NCBI GenBank assembly: GCA_030740335.1
Contig: JASLXL010000220.1
Location: forward strand, 1 to 9,277
Reading direction: 5' to 3'
Source: SAR202 cluster bacterium
Lineage (GTDB): Bacteria; Chloroflexota; Dehalococcoidia; SAR202; CAJWER01
DNA: 9,277 nt
In this document: piece by piece, positions 7,068 through 9,277 of the stretch
Layout of the letters: every line of letters begins with the position of its first letter
How positions within the stretch are numbered: position 1 is the stretch's first letter
Notes under the pieces: model-generated
The model's input: the letters and a program-made list of their open reading frames with translations, nothing else
Told to the model about the DNA's origin: nothing
Databases searched by the model: none
Translations under genes and position numbers: made by a program

Positions 7068-7088
7068 CAGAGGGGCATCGCCCCTTTG
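7068..7088 (+). repeat. Strong GC hairpin downstream of pirin
   Basis: CAGAGGGGC and GCCCCTTTG form a nine-base-pair stem with one G-U pair and a three-base ATC loop. No T-run follows, so it is more likely a 3'-end stabiliser or part of a composite terminator than an intrinsic terminator by itself. Confidence 0.45.
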
Positions 7089-7096
7089 CCGGGTGT

Positions 7097-7133
7097 GTGA
7101 GGGTGTCCCTCACTAACATATTTTCTTTTTCTT
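7097..7133 (+). terminator. Intrinsic terminator of pirin
   Basis: GTGAGGG (7097-7103) and CCCTCAC (7107-7113) form a perfect seven-base-pair stem with a TGT loop. A T-rich tract follows within a few bases (TTTTCTTTTTCTT, 7121-7133). It sits about 80 bases after the pirin stop and 18 bases before the next start codon, so it should separate the pirin and sialidase-like transcripts or attenuate read-through. The stem core recurs at 8236-8251. Confidence 0.7.
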
Positions 7134-7151
7134 AGGAAAAGGGGTGGGGAA

Positions 7152-8234
7152 ATGGCCGTAATAGAGATCCTTGCCTCGGGCCGTATCGACGACCGTGACT
7201 CCGCCTTCCCCAGCACCGTCCAGCTCCCCAACGGCGACATCCTATGCTCATTCAGCGTCGGCGACGGCCCTGCCGTCAGCGGCGGCACCGACATCGCTCG
7301 CTCGACCGACAACGGACAAACCTGGACCGTCGAGAGCACAATCCTGGCAACCACCAGCAGCCCGGCCACGTCAAATTCTCTGAAGCTGTCCCTGTCGCCC
7401 GACGGCGCGACGATCTACGCGTATGGCGCACGGGGATACAAGGACCCAGACGCACCCAATCCACGTGACAGGGTAATCTGCAAGTCCACCGACGGCGGCC
7501 ATACATGGTCGCCTCCCCACATCGTCCCGATGCCGGTGGACGAGATGCCCGGCGTATCCCACGGTGCGCTCCCCCTCCCTTCGGGTCGACTCCTGGCCCC
7601 GGCCGTGCTGCTTCCACCGGGCCGCCTCGGAGAGCGCAACATCGCCTCCATCTCGGACGACGGTGGCGAAACCTGGAACGATTACGCGGTCGTGTTCGAG
7701 GATCCGGACAAGAAGAAGGGGTTCCTGGAGATAAAACTCACGCATATCCCGTCAGGTCCGGTAATGGCAACTGCCTGGACCTCCTCCCTCGAAGGCGGTC
7801 CCGACGAACCGAACAGCTTTGCCCTTTCATATGACGACGGGACCACCTGGAGCGGCCCAACATCCACCGGCATCATGGGGCAGACGATGTCCGCAGTGCC
7901 GCTAGGAAACGACAAACTGCTGCTGGTCTACGTGAGAAGGTACGGCGAGCAGGGCATCATCGCGGCCCTGGCGAAATTCACCGCGGAGTCGTGGACCTTG
8001 CACGCCGAGACGACCATCTACGACCCCAACGCGAGTCGCGATGCCGAGGGCGCGGACTCCGGCTGGGACGAATGGGCCAGCTTTGAGTTCGGCTTCCCCA
8101 CCGCCATCACCCTGAATGACGGAACCCACCTTGCGACACACTGGTCGAAGGAAAACGGCAAGTTCGGCGTTAGCTGGACCCGCCTTCGCACAAGCTTTTG
8201 GTACTCCGCAGGCTTAGCAAAGGGAAAGGACTGA
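7152..8234 (+). CDS. Sialidase-like BNR/Asp-box repeat protein
   Basis: This 360-residue protein carries four Asp-box repeats of the S-x-D-x-G-x-x-W type: STDNGQTW (51-58), STDGGHTW (112-119), SDDGGETW (168-175) and SYDDGTTW (226-233). They are spaced by roughly 55-60 residues, as expected for blades of a six-bladed sialidase propeller. The opening pattern FPSTVQLPNGDIL and the closing FGFPTAITLNDG fit the same fold, with the latter resembling the last blade. Family members include exo-alpha-sialidases and other glycosidases or lyase-like sugar enzymes. Many annotated as sialidase lack proof of activity, and I cannot confidently place the full arginine triad and Tyr/Glu nucleophile. There is no signal peptide or membrane segment, so the protein looks cytoplasmic, unlike classical secreted sialidases. 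The ATG follows the purine-rich AAGGGGTGGGGAA. It is convergent with the aldolase gene, with 14 bases between the two stop codons. Confidence 0.85.
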   Translation: MAVIEILASGRIDDRDSAFPSTVQLPNGDILCSFSVGDGPAVSGGTDIARSTDNGQTWTVESTILATTSSPATSNSLKLSLSPDGATIYAYGARGYKDPDAPNPRDRVICKSTDGGHTWSPPHIVPMPVDEMPGVSHGALPLPSGRLLAPAVLLPPGRLGERNIASISDDGGETWNDYAVVFEDPDKKKGFLEIKLTHIPSGPVMATAWTSSLEGGPDEPNSFALSYDDGTTWSGPTSTGIMGQTMSAVPLGNDKLLLVYVRRYGEQGIIAALAKFTAESWTLHAETTIYDPNASRDAEGADSGWDEWASFEFGFPTAITLNDGTHLATHWSKENGKFGVSWTRLRTSFWYSAGLAKGKD

Positions 8235-8235
8235 G

Positions 8236-8251
8236 GTGAGGGTGTCCCTCA
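8236..8251. terminator. Palindromic hairpin between convergent genes; second copy of the pirin terminator stem
   Basis: GTGAGGGTGTCCCTCA is identical over 16 bases to 7097-7112. TGAGGG and CCCTCA pair around TGT. It starts two bases after the sialidase-like stop codon, and its right arm contains the aldolase stop codon (complement of 8249-8251), so it can act on transcripts from both sides. On the minus strand the following bases are moderately T-rich (TTTCCCTTT); on the plus strand they are not, so termination may be stronger for the aldolase transcript. Confidence 0.55.
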
Positions 8252-9043
8252 GCGAGCGCCGTCCGAGATAGCCCTCTGAAGCGCAGTGCCCTGCTCCTTC
8301 CACCAATCGTGGAGAATAGCCAGGTCGGTACCGATCGAAAAGTGGCGGACTCCCATGGCCATGTAGTCAGGCACCTCGTCGACAGACCGGATCTCGGCCC
8401 TCGGGTGCACGCCCGTTTCGAGGGCCTTCTCGAACACCTTGAGACGCACCTCGTCGATCTCCGGCGTGTACCTCTGGCCGGCCTGGCCGATGCTCATTGC
8501 GTAGTCGCTGCCGCCCCACTGCACCATGTCCAACCCGGGTATCGCAAGTATCTCATCCAGTTCTTCGATGGCGCCCTTCTTTTCAATCATCACTGCGACC
8601 ACCGTGTCCGCCACCGAGTCCACATAGTCCTGGGAACCGCCATAGCCCATGTAGCTGTTACGACGGGTAGCAGTGCCGTACATGCCACCGTGATCAGGCG
8701 TGTCTGGCTTCGCATCCAGGACGCATGTACGAACGTCCTCCGCAGACCTGGCATCGGTGAACAACACGCTGCTGAAGCCTGCGCCGATGCCCCGCTGGGC
8801 CAGGAAGCTCTGATGGCTCTGGTCGATCTTGATCATGGAGCCCATGTCATACAGCTCCGCCGCACGGCACAGGTTATCGAGATCGTGCAGGTCGAATGAT
8901 CCGTACTCCGCAACGAACTCCACGTAGTCATACTGCCCCGTGTGGCCAATCGCCTCGACCACCGAAGGCCAGACCGAAAGAATATGTGTGCTCACCGTCG
9001 GCTCACCACTGTTCAGCTTCTCCCGAAGCTTGTTCACTCTCAT
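8249..9043 (-). CDS. HpcH/HpaI-type class II aldolase / citrate-lyase-like TIM-barrel protein
   Basis: This 264-residue protein has the length and pattern of HpcH/HpaI aldolases. It shows LNSGEPTVSTH near the N terminus, a metal-binding glutamate in VAVMIEKKGAIEELDEI (E154), IPGLDMVQWGGSDYAMSIG with the paired metal aspartate (D180), and a C-terminal MGVRHFSIGTDLAIL. Family members cleave or form C-C bonds of hydroxy-oxo acids using a divalent metal and pyruvate-type enolates. In characterised HpaI the catalytic histidine lies in a DxEH motif; here the aligned stretch reads EFVAEYGSFD with no histidine, and the usual pyruvate-binding arginine region reads MIKIDQ. It may therefore be a relative with altered chemistry. 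The ATG follows GGAGG by eight bases. The luciferase-like gene upstream on the same strand is 80 bases away and may be cotranscribed. Confidence 0.85.
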   Translation of the reverse strand: MRVNKLREKLNSGEPTVSTHILSVWPSVVEAIGHTGQYDYVEFVAEYGSFDLHDLDNLCRAAELYDMGSMIKIDQSHQSFLAQRGIGAGFSSVLFTDARSAEDVRTCVLDAKPDTPDHGGMYGTATRRNSYMGYGGSQDYVDSVADTVVAVMIEKKGAIEELDEILAIPGLDMVQWGGSDYAMSIGQAGQRYTPEIDEVRLKVFEKALETGVHPRAEIRSVDEVPDYMAMGVRHFSIGTDLAILHDWWKEQGTALQRAISDGAR

Positions 9044-9123
9044 ATGGATACCCTCCGTGTGGTTCTTGTACTCGAATATGGCTTTCGGCTCTAGAGGCTA
9101 GGTCCCGTTCCAGAACCCAAAAC

Positions 9124-9277
9124 CTAAGACCCCAGACCGGCCTCTTTGGCAATCTTCTCTAGCTGCTTGAAACTCGTCTTCTTGTCCGCGTTGTCTAGGC
9201 TGAGGACGATTCGATTCGCCCCGGCATTCTCATACGCGGCGATCACGTCGCGGTCGATAGGAACGTCCGTGCAAGTG
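9124..9277 (-). CDS. Luciferase-like (LLM class) oxidoreductase, C-terminal fragment
   Basis: The last 50 codons of a minus-strand gene are visible, ending in a TAG at 9124-9126; the rest lies beyond the right edge. The segment DRDVIAAYENAGANRIVLSL followed by a charged helix (KQLEKIAKEAGL) resembles the end of bacterial luciferase-family TIM barrels, where a helix containing YxxAGxxR precedes the last core strand and the closing helix. Such enzymes use FMN or F420. The cofactor cannot be told from this piece, and another TIM-barrel family is possible. It precedes the aldolase gene in the same direction. Confidence 0.55.
   Translation of the reverse strand, partial: TCTDVPIDRDVIAAYENAGANRIVLSLDNADKKTSFKQLEKIAKEAGLGS

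Noticed and set aside
8309..8899. 196-codon open frame on the plus strand
   Set aside because: Antisense shadow of the aldolase gene; histidine- and valine-rich translation without a domain pattern.
9044..9123. Gap between luciferase-like and aldolase genes as a terminator or promoter
   Set aside because: Only very short inverted repeats (for example GTTC-TG-GAAC) occur, with no T-run and no promoter-like pair. It looks like an ordinary intergenic spacer.

Overview
The window reads as a moderately GC-rich bacterial chromosome segment devoted to small-molecule and sugar-type catabolism. No rRNA, tRNA, phage, IS element or CRISPR array was seen. The gene mix is a Gfo/Idh/MocA dehydrogenase, a five-bladed-propeller glycosidase-like protein, an M20 amidohydrolase, an arginase-fold protein, pirin, a BNR/Asp-box protein, an HpcH/HpaI-type aldolase and a luciferase-like (possibly F420-dependent) oxidoreductase. 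That mix is typical of uncultured marine or sponge-associated heterotrophs such as SAR202-type Chloroflexota or Poribacteria. No phylogenetic marker is present, so the assignment is only an inference.

Left block (1-5712, all minus strand). In transcription order it holds an M20-family deacylase/peptidase, a divergent ureohydrolase (37 bp gap using the M20 stop and the GTG start), a propeller protein (about 55 bp gap), a decayed paralogue fragment of that propeller protein, a Gfo/Idh/MocA oxidoreductase and the start of a GNAT-like acetyltransferase that runs off the left edge. Spacing and strand suggest one operon. A plausible joint role is taking apart an N-acylated or amidated, possibly sugar-linked compound: the M20 enzyme cleaves an amide, the arginase-fold enzyme cleaves a C-N bond, and the propeller and Gfo proteins handle a sugar-like part. 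This role is inference. The ureohydrolase has lost residues that define guanidine hydrolysis, so its substrate is open.

Divergent region (5713-6043). This lies between the minus-strand operon and the plus-strand pirin gene. It contains two exact short inverted repeats and a weak promoter-like pair. The M20 frame stays open through part of it but has no well-supported start there.

Right block (6044-9277). A pirin gene (+) is followed by a hairpin-rich gap ending in an intrinsic-terminator-like hairpin and T-rich tract, then a cytoplasmic-looking Asp-box (sialidase-like) protein (+). A convergent HpcH/HpaI-type aldolase homologue (-) comes next, preceded on the same strand by the C-terminal end of a luciferase-like oxidoreductase cut by the right edge. 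The 16-base palindrome GTGAGGGTGTCCCTCA ends both plus-strand transcription units, once after pirin and once between the convergent sialidase-like and aldolase genes, where it overlaps the aldolase stop codon.

The main observations worth a second look are the ureohydrolase with a remodelled active site, the three-lesion pseudogene abutting its intact relative, the aldolase homologue lacking the usual catalytic histidine, the M20 gene without a normal start, and the repeated terminator palindrome.
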